NCBI GenBank assembly: GCA_965242795.1
Contig: OZ251505.1
Span: forward strand, 3,658,001-3,722,000
Length of the DNA stretch: 64,000 nt
From: Bin18 sp965242795
Lineage (GTDB): Bacteria > Desulfobacterota > Binatia > Bin18
Reading direction: 5' to 3'
A program made the position numbers and the translations under genes. Numbering within the stretch: the first letter of the stretch is position 1; each line of letters opens with the position of its first letter. The notes beneath the pieces were generated by a model. That model saw only the letters and a program-made list of their open reading frames with translations, did no database searches and had not been told where the DNA came from. Positions 26,488 through 35,226 of the stretch are shown here, in pieces.

Positions 26488-27444
26488 TCAAGCGAACTCG
26501 GTGAGAAAACCGAGCAGGGCGTCGGTGACCGCTGCGGGGCGCTCCATCTGGACCCAATGGCCGGCGCCGTCGACGTACACCTTGCCGCGCAGGTCGGGCA
26601 CGAAGTGGTCCATCAGATCCACCCAGCCCCCGCCCCCGAACGACAACACCGGGTCCTTCTTGCCGGCGAGGAACAACGCCGGCCGTTCGATCTTGGCCGT
26701 CTCCAACTGCGGGGTGAGGGCCAGGTTGCGGTCAATGTTCCGATACCAGTTGAGCGGCCCGCGGAACCCGCTACGCTCGAACTGGGCGACGTAGTAGTCG
26801 AGGTCGGCTTCGCTCAGCCACGCCGGCAGCGTGGCCGGGTCGGGCAGGCCGTCCAGGAATTTCGCCGTGGCCGGCTTCTGCACCAGCCACGCGTTGGCCG
26901 GCGCGTCGCCCGAGGCCACGTAATACGTGAGGCGCAGCGTGGTCCGCACGTCGGCCTCGAACTCGGCTTCGGCCACGCCGGGTGTCTGGAAATAGACGAT
27001 GTACCAGAAGTTGTCGCCGAACGCTTCCTGCCGCGTCAGCGTGCCGGCCTGGCCGCGCACGTACGGAACGCTCAACCCGGCCACGGCCTTGATCCGCTCG
27101 GCGTGCAGCAGCGCGGTGTGCCACGCGACCGGCGCGCCCCAGTCGTGTCCGACGACCAGGAACCGCTCGTGTCCGAGCGCGTCGGCGATGCCGACCACGT
27201 CCGCGCTGAGGTCCACGATGTTGTACGCCTCGATCGAGGCGGGCCGGTCGCTGCCTCCGTAGCCGCGCTGGTCCGGCACCGCGACCTGAAAGCCGGCGTG
27301 TACGAGCGGGTCGATCTGGTGGCGCCAGAGATACCAGCACTGCGGAAAGCCGTGCAGCAGAATGACGAGCGGCCCGCGCCCCTCCACGACCGTGCGCAGG
27401 CGGACGCCGTTGGTCTCGATCATCTCGAAATGGCGGTCGTGCAT
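26488..27444 (-). CDS. Alpha/beta hydrolase, epoxide hydrolase-like
   Basis: 318 residues. The oxyanion motif is HGFPQ (31-35) and the nucleophile elbow is GHDWGAPVAW, with aspartate D101 in place of serine. This marks the epoxide hydrolase/haloalkane dehalogenase branch, where water opens an alkyl-enzyme ester. The C-terminal GAGHWVQMERP supplies the catalytic histidine, and a cap domain with YYV/WYRNIDRN provides candidate tyrosines. It is the last gene of a five-gene minus-strand operon, 25 bases behind an LLM monooxygenase-like gene, so it may open an epoxide made by that enzyme. The substrate is unknown. Confidence 0.88.
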   Translation of the reverse strand: MHDRHFEMIETNGVRLRTVVEGRGPLVILLHGFPQCWYLWRHQIDPLVHAGFQVAVPDQRGYGGSDRPASIEAYNIVDLSADVVGIADALGHERFLVVGHDWGAPVAWHTALLHAERIKAVAGLSVPYVRGQAGTLTRQEAFGDNFWYIVYFQTPGVAEAEFEADVRTTLRLTYYVASGDAPANAWLVQKPATAKFLDGLPDPATLPAWLSEADLDYYVAQFERSGFRGPLNWYRNIDRNLALTPQLETAKIERPALFLAGKKDPVLSFGGGGWVDLMDHFVPDLRGKVYVDGAGHWVQMERPAAVTDALLGFLTEFA

Positions 27445-27469
27445 GGCGGGTCTCCGGGAAGCGGTGCGC

Positions 27470-28675
27470 CTATTTGGCGTCGGCCTGCCCCTGCGCGGCG
27501 TCGGCGACCGACATGCGGTAGCCGGTCTCCTGTTCGTAACGGTCGATTTCCTTGGCCACGGCGTTCATCGCCCCGCCGATCAGGTCGTCGTAGTCCTTGC
27601 GGCACCATTCCCGGGACGTGACCGCGCGGTCCGCGGAATGTTGGAAATGCGGAAAGACCTCTTTGGCGAGCAGTTCGTACGACGCCAGCCGCGCCCGGCG
27701 GTCGGCCCAGTCGTTGGCCATCAGCATGTAACAGCCGAAGCCGCCCGACTGTTTGGTCAGCCGTTCGATCTGGGCGGCCGCGTCGTCGGGCGTGCCGATC
27801 ACCGCAGTGCCGGACTCGATCAGTGCCTGCGGCCACTTGCGCGGGTCGTCCTCGGTCGGGGCGAGAGGCAGGGCGACGACGTTCTTGAAGTAGTCGATCC
27901 AGTCGTAGATGCCGTACTGGACTTCCTCCAACGCCTGTTCGCGCGTCGGCGCCACGTGCATCGGGCCGACCAGCCGCCACGCGGAACGATCGACCGTACG
28001 GCCGTATTCCTGCGCCTTGTCGTTCCAGACTTTCCAATGGTCGCCCAGCACGGCGAAGCCGCCCATGCTCGTGGCGCCCAGCGACAGCAGGCCGGTGCCG
28101 TAGCGCCCTGCGGTGCGCGGGCCGGCGGGCGAGACCGTGGCCGCGACCGCGATCTCGAAGTGGGGGAAGCTGTACGGTCGGAGTTGCAGCCGGGCGTCCT
28201 CGAGCGTGAACCAGTCGGTCTCCATGCTGAACGGCTCGTCCGAGGTCAGCAAGCGCACGATAGCGCCGAGCGACTCTTCCATGCGCGCACGCTGGCTGTC
28301 GAACGGGATGCCGAGCATGTGCGCGTCGGACGGCAACGCGCCCGGGCCGACGCCGAACATGACCCGCCCGCGCGTCATGTGGTCGAGCTGCACGATGCGG
28401 TCGGCCAGGATCAGCGGATGGTGGTACGGCAGGGAACTGACGCCGGTACCCAGCCGGATGTGTCGGGTGCGCTGGGCCGCGGCCGCAATGAACACTTCGG
28501 GCGAGGCGATGATCTCCAGGCCGGCGGAATGGTGTTCGCCGATCCAGGCTTCGTCGTAGCCCAGCCGGTCCAGGTGTTCGATGAGTTCCAGGTCGCGTTC
28601 CAGGGCCAACGTCGGGTTCTGTCCCGAGGGGTGGAACGGGGCCATGAAGATGCCGAAACGGAGTGGGGGTTGCAT
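27470..28675 (-). CDS. LLM-class flavin-dependent monooxygenase (B), limonene monooxygenase-like
   Basis: 401 residues from ATG 28675, with GGAGG upstream. The N-terminus RFGIFMAPFHPSGQNPTLALERDLELIEHLDRLGYDEAWIGEHHSAGLE is the signature of the bacterial luciferase/alkanal monooxygenase branch, to which limonene 1,2-monooxygenase belongs. Further motifs: IRLGTGVSSLPYHHPLILADRI and RGRVMFGVGPGALPSDAHMLGI. The C-terminal 60 residues form a helical extension with an EIDRYEQETGYRM segment. These enzymes need a flavin reductase, and none is seen nearby. The epoxide hydrolase-like gene directly follows, consistent with oxidation then ring opening. Reaction and substrate are inferred. Confidence 0.87.
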   Translation of the reverse strand: MQPPLRFGIFMAPFHPSGQNPTLALERDLELIEHLDRLGYDEAWIGEHHSAGLEIIASPEVFIAAAAQRTRHIRLGTGVSSLPYHHPLILADRIVQLDHMTRGRVMFGVGPGALPSDAHMLGIPFDSQRARMEESLGAIVRLLTSDEPFSMETDWFTLEDARLQLRPYSFPHFEIAVAATVSPAGPRTAGRYGTGLLSLGATSMGGFAVLGDHWKVWNDKAQEYGRTVDRSAWRLVGPMHVAPTREQALEEVQYGIYDWIDYFKNVVALPLAPTEDDPRKWPQALIESGTAVIGTPDDAAAQIERLTKQSGGFGCYMLMANDWADRRARLASYELLAKEVFPHFQHSADRAVTSREWCRKDYDDLIGGAMNAVAKEIDRYEQETGYRMSVADAAQGQADAK

Positions 28676-28713
28676 GAGAGTTCCTCCAGTCTGGGGGTCG
28701 GGTGGCGTTCGCT

Positions 28714-29883
28714 CTAGTTCAGATGCAGGGCTTGGTAGGCCGCTTTTTCGAATCGGTCGTACATGGGAATGACTTTGGCGTCGAAGAACGGCAGCATCTG
28801 CGTCAGGATGACGCCGGCCACGCGCTTGGTCGGGTCTATCCAGTAATAGGTATTCAGCAGCCCGGCCCACGCCAAGCTGCCGGCCGCGCGTCCGCCGGGA
28901 TACGCCGCGGTGTTGATCAGAAAGCCCAGGCCGTGCTTGTGCACGATGCCGGGGGCGAACTGGACGTCGTTGGAGACCGGCGGCGCCACGCTGGACATCC
29001 GGCCGACCTCCAGGGCGCCGATGTGGTTCTCTCCCATCAGCGCGACGGTGTCGGGTTCGAGAATCCGCGCGCCGTTGAGGCGGCCGCGGCCGAGTAGCAT
29101 CCGCTGAAATTGCAGGTAGTCCGCGGCCGTGGAGTGGAGGCCGTGGCCGCCGCTGTCGTATTCGGCGTCGTCACGCACCAGTTCGACCGAGGACGGCGTC
29201 AGCGTGCCGTCCTCGCCGCGCTGGTGGACGCCCGCGACGCGCGCATCCTGTTCCGGCGTACGGTGGAAGCGGGTGTCGGTCATGCCGAGCGGCGCGAATA
29301 CGTTGGCTTCCAGATAGGCCGCCAGGGTCTGGCCGCTCAGCGCTTCGACGAGCAGACCCACCCAATCGGTGTTCACGCCGTATTCCCAGCGCGTGCCTGG
29401 GTCGCACACCAGCGGCATACGCAGCCCGGCCTTCTTGCCGCCGAGCACGCCTTCCCGGCCCGTGGTTTCCTGGTAGCGCTTGAGGTCGGCGTTCCACATC
29501 TCGTAGGTGAAGCCGGCCGTATGGGTCAGCAGTCGGCGGGGAGTGACGGGGTGTTTCGCGGGGCGTAGCCGCGGCTGGCCGGCGTCGTCGAAACCGTCGA
29601 GCACTTCGACGCTGCCGAGTTCGGGCAGGATTTCGCCGGCGGGCTGGTCCAACCCGAACTTCCCCCGCTCGTACAACTGCATGAGCGCGACGGAGGCGAC
29701 GGCCTTGGTCATGGACGCGATCCGAAAGACCGTGTCCGCGGTCATCGCCGGTTCGGCGTCGAGCGTGCGTTTGCCGAACGCGCCTTCGTACACCACGCCC
29801 GCATCGTCGGCGACCGCGGCGACCACGCCCGGCACGTCGCCGGACTCCACGGCTTGTTGCAACACGGCGTCAATGGCTTGCAT
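28714..29883 (-). CDS. Serine hydrolase of the beta-lactamase class C / EstB family
   Basis: 389 residues. The SxxK motif is S57-MTK60 (FRIASMTKAVAS). The general-base tyrosine is in WEYGVNTDW (Y168), and the third motif region is HKHGLGF near residue 315. LTHTAGF is the usual family text. No signal peptide is seen, so a cytoplasmic esterase or lactonase is more likely than a beta-lactamase. Its start overlaps the upstream DOPA-dioxygenase-like gene by 14 bases (29870-29883), showing translational coupling. Role in the operon is unknown; ester or lactone hydrolysis is the obvious guess. Confidence 0.88.
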   Translation of the reverse strand: MQAIDAVLQQAVESGDVPGVVAAVADDAGVVYEGAFGKRTLDAEPAMTADTVFRIASMTKAVASVALMQLYERGKFGLDQPAGEILPELGSVEVLDGFDDAGQPRLRPAKHPVTPRRLLTHTAGFTYEMWNADLKRYQETTGREGVLGGKKAGLRMPLVCDPGTRWEYGVNTDWVGLLVEALSGQTLAAYLEANVFAPLGMTDTRFHRTPEQDARVAGVHQRGEDGTLTPSSVELVRDDAEYDSGGHGLHSTAADYLQFQRMLLGRGRLNGARILEPDTVALMGENHIGALEVGRMSSVAPPVSNDVQFAPGIVHKHGLGFLINTAAYPGGRAAGSLAWAGLLNTYYWIDPTKRVAGVILTQMLPFFDAKVIPMYDRFEKAAYQALHLN

Positions 29884-30265
29884 GGCGGTGCGCCTCCCGT
29901 TCGTTGTCGCGTTTCTTCTGATGATCGCGCAGAAATTTCAGGTCGAGCTTCAGCCGCTTCCCCAGCCACAGGGCGCGGCCGTCATGATCGGCCACGTGAT
30001 CCTCCGTATTCGGATGAATCAGGATGGACAGGCCGGCGTGATTCAGCATCAGCCACGCGACCACGGCGTGGAATTGCCGGGCCCGGAAGGCGATCTGGTA
30101 CATGGATTGCGGATGCGGCCCGACGGGCTCATCGCGCCAACGGCCCAGCGTGACCGTGAACCGGTCGGCGATGGCCTCGCGGATGTACGCCGCGGCGGGA
30201 CGTGTCGCCCCATCGTAATAGACGTGGGCGTGGTAGCCCTTGATCGTGCGGGTGTCGTATTCCAT
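29870..30265 (-). CDS. DOPA 4,5-dioxygenase family protein
   Basis: 131 residues, the normal length of this small family. The markers are KGYHAHVYYD near the N-terminus, VGPHPQSMYQIAF, and SILIHPNTEDHVADHDGRALWLG, giving several histidines that could bind iron. Fungal members cleave DOPA for betalain pigment; most bacterial members have no assigned substrate. It sits second in the operon, between an alpha/beta hydrolase and the EstB-like gene. Confidence 0.88.
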   Translation of the reverse strand: MEYDTRTIKGYHAHVYYDGATRPAAAYIREAIADRFTVTLGRWRDEPVGPHPQSMYQIAFRARQFHAVVAWLMLNHAGLSILIHPNTEDHVADHDGRALWLGKRLKLDLKFLRDHQKKRDNEREAHRHASH

Positions 30266-30297
30266 CCGGGACTTTGCTCACAAGCGTTCCCGCGGGG

Positions 30298-31104
30298 TCA
30301 GACTGGGTGTTGCGCCAGAAACTCCCGCAACACCGGAACGAACGACTCGCGCGCGGAGGAGACGAACCCGTGTCCGGCGTCGTCGAAGATGCGCAGCGTG
30401 GCGTTGGGAATCTCGCGGGCGAGAATCTCCGAGTTGGCCGCGGGAATGAGGACGTCGTCACGCCCGGTGACGACCAGCGTGGGCGCCTGAATCGCCTTGA
30501 GCCGTTTGTACACCCGCAACGTCATCGTCGCGTCCAGATGGCGGTTGTAGGCGAAACGCGGAGTGGGGTGTTCCAGGATGCGGCGCAACGTGTCTTCCAG
30601 TTCGTCCCGGTGGGCGGCGATGTACTCCTGGCTGTACGACAGTTTCCAGCCGTCGCGGATGGCCTCGGCCGGCGTCTGGCCGGGTCGGGCCTTGAGCGCC
30701 TGCATGGATTCGGGCGGCGCCGGCACCGCATGACGGCCGCCCGGCGTGGTGCAGCCGAGCGTCAGGCTGGTGACGCGGTCGCCGTATTCGATGCCGATTT
30801 CCTGGGCGATCATGCCGCCCATCGAGATACCGAAGACGTGCGCGCGGGGAATTTCCAGCGCATCGAGCAGGCCGACGGCGTCACTGGCGAACGACGCAAT
30901 CGAATAGGGCCCGTCCGGTTTGTCGGATTGGCCGGTGCCGCGGTTGTCGTACGTGACGAGTTCGTAGTCCGCCGCCATCTGCCGCAGAAATTCGCGGTCC
31001 CACGCCGCGGCCGGCCCGCCGAGTCCCATAATCAGCAACAGCGGCTGACCGCGGCCTTGGCGCGTGTAGTGGAGATCGATGCCGTTGACGTGGGCGTGTG
31101 GCAT
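30298..31104 (-). CDS. Alpha/beta hydrolase, serine type
   Basis: 268 residues from ATG 31104. Nucleophile elbow GISMGG, NRGTGQSDKPDG, a late aspartate in VTGRDDVLIP, and DDAGHGF with the catalytic histidine. It resembles 3-oxoadipate enol-lactonase and related hydrolases. First gene of the five-gene minus-strand operon that runs to 26488; the next gene starts 32 bases downstream. A divergent desaturase gene begins 106 bases away, so a shared promoter region lies at 31105-31210. Confidence 0.9.
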   Translation of the reverse strand: MPHAHVNGIDLHYTRQGRGQPLLLIMGLGGPAAAWDREFLRQMAADYELVTYDNRGTGQSDKPDGPYSIASFASDAVGLLDALEIPRAHVFGISMGGMIAQEIGIEYGDRVTSLTLGCTTPGGRHAVPAPPESMQALKARPGQTPAEAIRDGWKLSYSQEYIAAHRDELEDTLRRILEHPTPRFAYNRHLDATMTLRVYKRLKAIQAPTLVVTGRDDVLIPAANSEILAREIPNATLRIFDDAGHGFVSSARESFVPVLREFLAQHPV

Positions 31105-31210
31105 GGGCGTCCGCCTTTCCGCGGGTGTCTTATCCAGTTCCGCCCGGAATCGCAAACCGCGCGCCCGCCCGGCTTGCCGCCGTGACGTCGGTTGCGATAC
31201 GTTTTCCCCA

Positions 31211-32215
31211 ATGCAAACGGACGAGATCACGGTTGGCGGCTCAGCGGACGTGCAGCGGGCCGTGAAACGGCTGTCGCGGGTATCCACCGCGCGCGGCGTG
31301 TCCCACCTGGGCGAAATCTGGCTGGTCGTCGGACTGGCCGTTTGGTCGAGTGCATGGGCGATTCCCCACGCCGCGGCGGGCTTGTCCGCGGGCTGGGCGA
31401 CGTTCGTCTCTGCCGTCGGCTACCTCCTCGCCATTGCAGTCGTCGCGTCCCGGCAGCACGCCCTGATGGTCATCGGGCACGAGGCGATCCATAAACGCCT
31501 GTCGCCGAACTCCCGGATCAACGACGGCTTGGGTCGCTACGTCACCACGTTCCCGGTGTTCATCTCGCTGTCCAAGTGGGCGTTCATCCACCTGCGACAT
31601 CACCGGCATACGCACACCGCGGACGACCCGGATCGGGCCATTTACGCGCGCTATCCGCTCGCTGCGAAGAAGTTTCGGCGGCTCCTGTTGCGCGACGTGT
31701 GCGGGTTGGACGTGATCTCGACGCTCAAGTATTTCGCAGACGTGCCGTTCGTGACCGGGCAATTCAACCGGCGGTTCCTGGGCGAGGAGGGAGCGGCACG
31801 GTATGCGCAGGGGACCGACATGCGCCGCTTCATGCTGTTCTGGGCCGCGGTGCTGGCAGTGGGATTCAGCGGAGCCGGCTGGACCTTCGGCGTGCTGTTC
31901 CTCCTGTATTGGCTGGTGCCGTATTGCACGCTGATGCAGGTCTTCTTCCGCATCCGGGGCGCCATCGAACACGGCAACGTTCCCGACCCCGACAACGCCT
32001 ACCAACGGACGCGGACGTATTTCATGCCCGCGGCGCTGCGCTTCTTCTTCGCCCCCAAACAGGTGGGCTATCACCTGGAGCATCACCTCTACCCGTCGAT
32101 TCCGTTCTACAGCCTGCCGCGCATCCACGACGTGCTGAAACGGACGGTCTATCCACGCGAAGCCGGCTACGTCGAGCCGTTCCGCATCAGCCTGCAAAAA
32201 CTGGTGCGCGGGTAG
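31211..32215 (+). CDS. Membrane fatty acid desaturase / hydroxylase
   Basis: 334 residues from ATG 31211. Three histidine boxes bind the di-iron centre: H90-EAI-H94, H127-LRHH (H127, H130, H131) and H288-LEHH (H288, H291, H292). Four to six hydrophobic segments lie at about 38-55, 65-85 and 205-240. Soluble DesA/carotenoid-type enzymes share these boxes. It could modify a lipid, sterol or terpenoid; specificity is unknown. Divergent from the catabolic operon, convergent with the amidohydrolase gene. Confidence 0.92.
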   Translation: MQTDEITVGGSADVQRAVKRLSRVSTARGVSHLGEIWLVVGLAVWSSAWAIPHAAAGLSAGWATFVSAVGYLLAIAVVASRQHALMVIGHEAIHKRLSPNSRINDGLGRYVTTFPVFISLSKWAFIHLRHHRHTHTADDPDRAIYARYPLAAKKFRRLLLRDVCGLDVISTLKYFADVPFVTGQFNRRFLGEEGAARYAQGTDMRRFMLFWAAVLAVGFSGAGWTFGVLFLLYWLVPYCTLMQVFFRIRGAIEHGNVPDPDNAYQRTRTYFMPAALRFFFAPKQVGYHLEHHLYPSIPFYSLPRIHDVLKRTVYPREAGYVEPFRISLQKLVRG

Positions 32216-32228
32216 GATGCCCTTCGGC

Positions 32229-32287
32229 CTTTCGATCCTTCGACAAGCTCAGGGAGCAGCCCATTTAGCTTGTCGAAAGGTCGAAGG
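32229..32287. repeat. Inverted repeat, TTCGACAAGCTC family
   Basis: CCTTCGACAAGCT and AGCTTGTCGAAAGG arms with extended flanks TTTCGAT.../...GGTCGAAGG between the convergent desaturase and amidohydrolase genes. Confidence 0.75.
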
Positions 32288-32334
32288 GTGTTGCAGCGGG
32301 CGCGGGATGCTCTTGGATGTCATTCCCCAAAAAA

Positions 32335-32356
32335 CGGGCCGCCGAACGGCGGCCCG
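32335..32356. terminator. Strong hairpin between convergent genes
   Basis: Perfect 9-bp stem CGGGCCGCC (32335-32343) / GGCGGCCCG (32348-32356) with loop GAAC and a preceding run of A (A-run on the amidohydrolase side reads as a T-run on the minus strand). It could terminate the minus-strand amidohydrolase transcript. Confidence 0.5.
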
Positions 32357-32389
32357 CAATGACGGACGCTCTTTCCCGACTCCGCGAAC

Positions 32390-33511
32390 CTACAGCCCGT
32401 AGGCCCGGGTCGCGTTGTCGCCCAGCACGTTCTGGCGGTCGGGCGGCGGCAACTCCTTGATGCCGTTCTGCAAGGTGTTGAGCGCGTCCGGGAACCCGTC
32501 GAAGTGCGGAAAGTCGGTGGACCAAAAGAACTTGTCCGAACTCCAGCGCGCCGCGGCCGGCGGGATCATGCTCTCATCCGGGTCGCAGCCGACCCACACT
32601 TGGCGCCGAAAGTAGTCGCTCGGCCGCAGCGTGCAGGCCGTCATGAAGCCGCTGTGTTCCCACTTGCTGTCCATCCGCTCGATGAAGTGCGGGACCCAGC
32701 CGGCGCCCACTTCGAGCACGAGCAGCTTGAGATGCGGAAAGCGGTCCAGCGTGCCGCCCTCGAACATGCTGACGAACGACGCCTGGATGTCGAAGCCCAG
32801 CGTCACCGACAAAAAGTAGAACGGGGAGCCGTGAAACGTGGGATGGTCGTACCACTTGCTGCCGTGGAAGTTCGGGCGGGCCACCACGTGCAGACCGACC
32901 GGCATGTCCAGGTCCTGCGCCGCGGCCCAGAACGGGTCGTAGGACGTGTCGCCGTACGCCTTGCCGTTGGTGGGAAAAGGCGTGAGCATGACGCTCTTGA
33001 GGCCCAGCTTGGCGACGCGTTGCAACTCCGCAACGGCCTTCTCCGGGTCGATCAGCGAGATGTGGGCCGCGCCGTACAGGCGGTCGGGAGCGTGGCTGCA
33101 GAAGTCCGCGATCCAGTCGTTGTACACGCGGTTGTAGGCCAGGGAGAGGTCCGGGTCGGCGACTTCCTCCTCCCACAGCAGGCCGATCGTGGGATACAGG
33201 ACCGCGGCGTCGATGCCGTCCGCGTCGAGCTGTTCGACGCGCGCGTGCGGATCGTAGGCGCCCTTGGGGCCGTCCATGTAGCGGAACTCCTTGGAGAACG
33301 CGACTTCGCCCGGCTTGCCGAACGCAGAGGCGATCCCCATGCCGCGAATCACGGGCGAAATCTGCCCGTCGATCTCCAGGCACTCCCAGCCTTCCTCGTC
33401 GTCGCATAGACCCAGAGCCCGGTCTTTGTACTTCGCCTCCAGGTTCTCTTTCCACAGATTGGGCGGCTCCAGAACGTGGCCGTCGGCGTCGATGATTCTC
33501 CCGAGTTGCAT
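32390..33511 (-). CDS. Amidohydrolase family protein (ACMSD-like TIM barrel)
   Basis: 373 residues from ATG 33511 behind AAGGAGGG. Metal-binding starts with IIDADGHVLEPP (D8, D10, H12 in place of the canonical HxH), GLHVVARPNFHGS supplies a later histidine, and FWSTDFPHFDGFPDA holds the terminal aspartate. Such proteins are common next to LLM oxidoreductases and hydrolases in catabolic clusters and act as decarboxylases or hydrolases. Substrate unknown. Confidence 0.9.
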   Translation of the reverse strand: MQLGRIIDADGHVLEPPNLWKENLEAKYKDRALGLCDDEEGWECLEIDGQISPVIRGMGIASAFGKPGEVAFSKEFRYMDGPKGAYDPHARVEQLDADGIDAAVLYPTIGLLWEEEVADPDLSLAYNRVYNDWIADFCSHAPDRLYGAAHISLIDPEKAVAELQRVAKLGLKSVMLTPFPTNGKAYGDTSYDPFWAAAQDLDMPVGLHVVARPNFHGSKWYDHPTFHGSPFYFLSVTLGFDIQASFVSMFEGGTLDRFPHLKLLVLEVGAGWVPHFIERMDSKWEHSGFMTACTLRPSDYFRRQVWVGCDPDESMIPPAAARWSSDKFFWSTDFPHFDGFPDALNTLQNGIKELPPPDRQNVLGDNATRAYGL

Positions 33512-33688
33512 GGCGCGTCCCTCCTTTAGGTTGCCAGCGTTTGCGCGGGGTAGAATTTCTTTTGCGCATAGCGCAAAGGCAGCGGAAGTACAAACCGCCC
33601 GCGCGGGGTTCGGGCCGTCCCGCGGCCGACTGCTTCGAGCACATGGGCTTGTCGCATTTTTCAGGTGCGGGTAGGGTGGCACGCCTGC

Positions 33689-34465
33689 ATGACCGCCTTA
33701 TCGGACATCATCCAAGGCGCGTGCTCACCGTATCTCTGGGGGCGGCTCGGCTGGCAGGATATCCGCCAGCGATATCGCCGCTCGAGACTCGGCCCGTTCT
33801 GGCTCACGATCAGTATGGGCGTGCTGGTCGGTGCGCTGGGCGTGCTCTATGCGACCTTGTTCAAGGTCGAGATTGCGCAGTATCTGCCCTTCGTTGCGGC
33901 CGGGTTCGTCGTGTGGGGGTTGATCTCCGGCTTGATCACCGACGGCTGTACGGCCTTCATCGAAGCCGAGGGCATCATCAAACAGGTGAGGCTGCCCCTG
34001 TCCATTCACGTGTACCGGGTCGTCTGGCGCAACTGCATCATCTTCGCCCATAACGTCGTCATCTTCGTCATCGTCGCCGTCCTGTTTTCGGTCCGTCCGG
34101 GGTGGGCCGGACTGCTCTCGATTCCGGGTTTGGTGCTGCTCTGTATGAACGGCGTGTGGATGGGGCTGTTGCTCGGTCTCTTGTCCGCCCGCTTCCGCGA
34201 CGTGCCGCAGGTGGTCGCCAGCACCGTGCAGGTCGCCTTTTTTCTCACGCCGGTCATATGGAAACCCGAGCTCCTGCCGGACCGGGCGCTCGTGTTGGAC
34301 ATGAACCCGTTCTTCTATCTGTTGGAGGTGGTGCGCGCGCCGTTACTCGGGCAGGTGCCGGCGCCGACCACCTGGCTGGCGGCCCTCGGCATCACGATGA
34401 TGGGCTGGCTCGTCATGTTGGTCTTCTACACCGGCCGTCGCGGACGCCTCGCCTATTGGGTATGA
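33689..34465 (+). CDS. ABC-2 type polysaccharide export permease (Wzm-like)
   Basis: 258 residues from ATG 33689. Six hydrophobic segments (about 37-57, 63-85, 110-135, 145-165, 175-190, 225-245) and the family start RYRRSRLGPFWLTISMGVLVGALGVLYATLF. It exports a lipid-linked polysaccharide across the inner membrane with its ATPase partner, whose ATG overlaps its stop (ATGA at 34462-34465). First gene of the surface polysaccharide locus. Confidence 0.93.
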   Translation: MTALSDIIQGACSPYLWGRLGWQDIRQRYRRSRLGPFWLTISMGVLVGALGVLYATLFKVEIAQYLPFVAAGFVVWGLISGLITDGCTAFIEAEGIIKQVRLPLSIHVYRVVWRNCIIFAHNVVIFVIVAVLFSVRPGWAGLLSIPGLVLLCMNGVWMGLLLGLLSARFRDVPQVVASTVQVAFFLTPVIWKPELLPDRALVLDMNPFFYLLEVVRAPLLGQVPAPTTWLAALGITMMGWLVMLVFYTGRRGRLAYWV

Positions 34466-35223
34466 GCACCCTCGCCAACATCCGACTCGAAGGGGTCACG
34501 GTGGACTTTCCCATCTACAGCGCGCGGACGCGTTCGCTGAAGACCAGCCTGTTGCACAAGGGGACGGGCGGGCGCATCGGGAATAATGCCGAAAGCGTGC
34601 TCTGTGTCCGCGCGCTCGAAGACGTGAGCCTGACGATCGAGCACGGCGACCGAGTCGGCTTGGTCGGCCACAACGGTTCGGGCAAGACGACCCTGCTGCG
34701 CGTGCTGGCGGGCGTCTATGAGCCGCCACAGGGGCGGGTCTGGCGACAGGGGCGCGTGACGTCGTTGATCGATGTCGGCTTGGGCATCGACCATGAAACG
34801 ACCGGCTACGAAAACATCATGACGCGCGGATTGCTGCTCGGACTGACGCCGAAGGAGATCCAGGAGCGCACGGAGGAGATTGCGGCGTTCTCCGAGCTTG
34901 GGGAATACCTGGCGCTGCCCGTCCGGACCTATTCGACGGGGATGTTGATGCGGCTCACGTTCGCGGTATGTACCTGCATCAAACCCGAGATCCTGCTCAT
35001 GGACGAGTGGCTCAGCGTCGGAGACGCCGCCTTCGTCGAGAAAGCCGAGCGCCGGCTCGAAGCGTTCATCGACCGGGCCGGGATCCTGGTGCTCGCCTCG
35101 CACGACCTCGAACTCTTGGGGCGTGTGTGCACGAAGGGCATTCTGCTCGACGCCGGGCGGGTCCGGTCCAGCGGGCCGATCGAGGATGTGGCGGGGGAGT
35201 ACGGTCGAGTCGTCGGAGTCTGA
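34462..35223 (+). CDS. ABC polysaccharide export ATPase (Wzt-like, short)
   Basis: 253 residues. Walker A GHNGSGKTT, signature-like YSTGMLMRLTFAV in place of LSGGQ as usual for the family, Walker B ILLMDEWLSVGD, and H-loop ASHD. The N-terminal RSLKTSLL stretch is typical of KpsT/Wzt. It lacks the 130-180 residue C-terminal carbohydrate-binding domain of O9a-type Wzt, so chain termination is probably not sensed here. Three bases separate it from the large glycosyltransferase gene. Confidence 0.94.
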   Translation: MSTLANIRLEGVTVDFPIYSARTRSLKTSLLHKGTGGRIGNNAESVLCVRALEDVSLTIEHGDRVGLVGHNGSGKTTLLRVLAGVYEPPQGRVWRQGRVTSLIDVGLGIDHETTGYENIMTRGLLLGLTPKEIQERTEEIAAFSELGEYLALPVRTYSTGMLMRLTFAVCTCIKPEILLMDEWLSVGDAAFVEKAERRLEAFIDRAGILVLASHDLELLGRVCTKGILLDAGRVRSSGPIEDVAGEYGRVVGV

Positions 35224-35226
35224 ACG

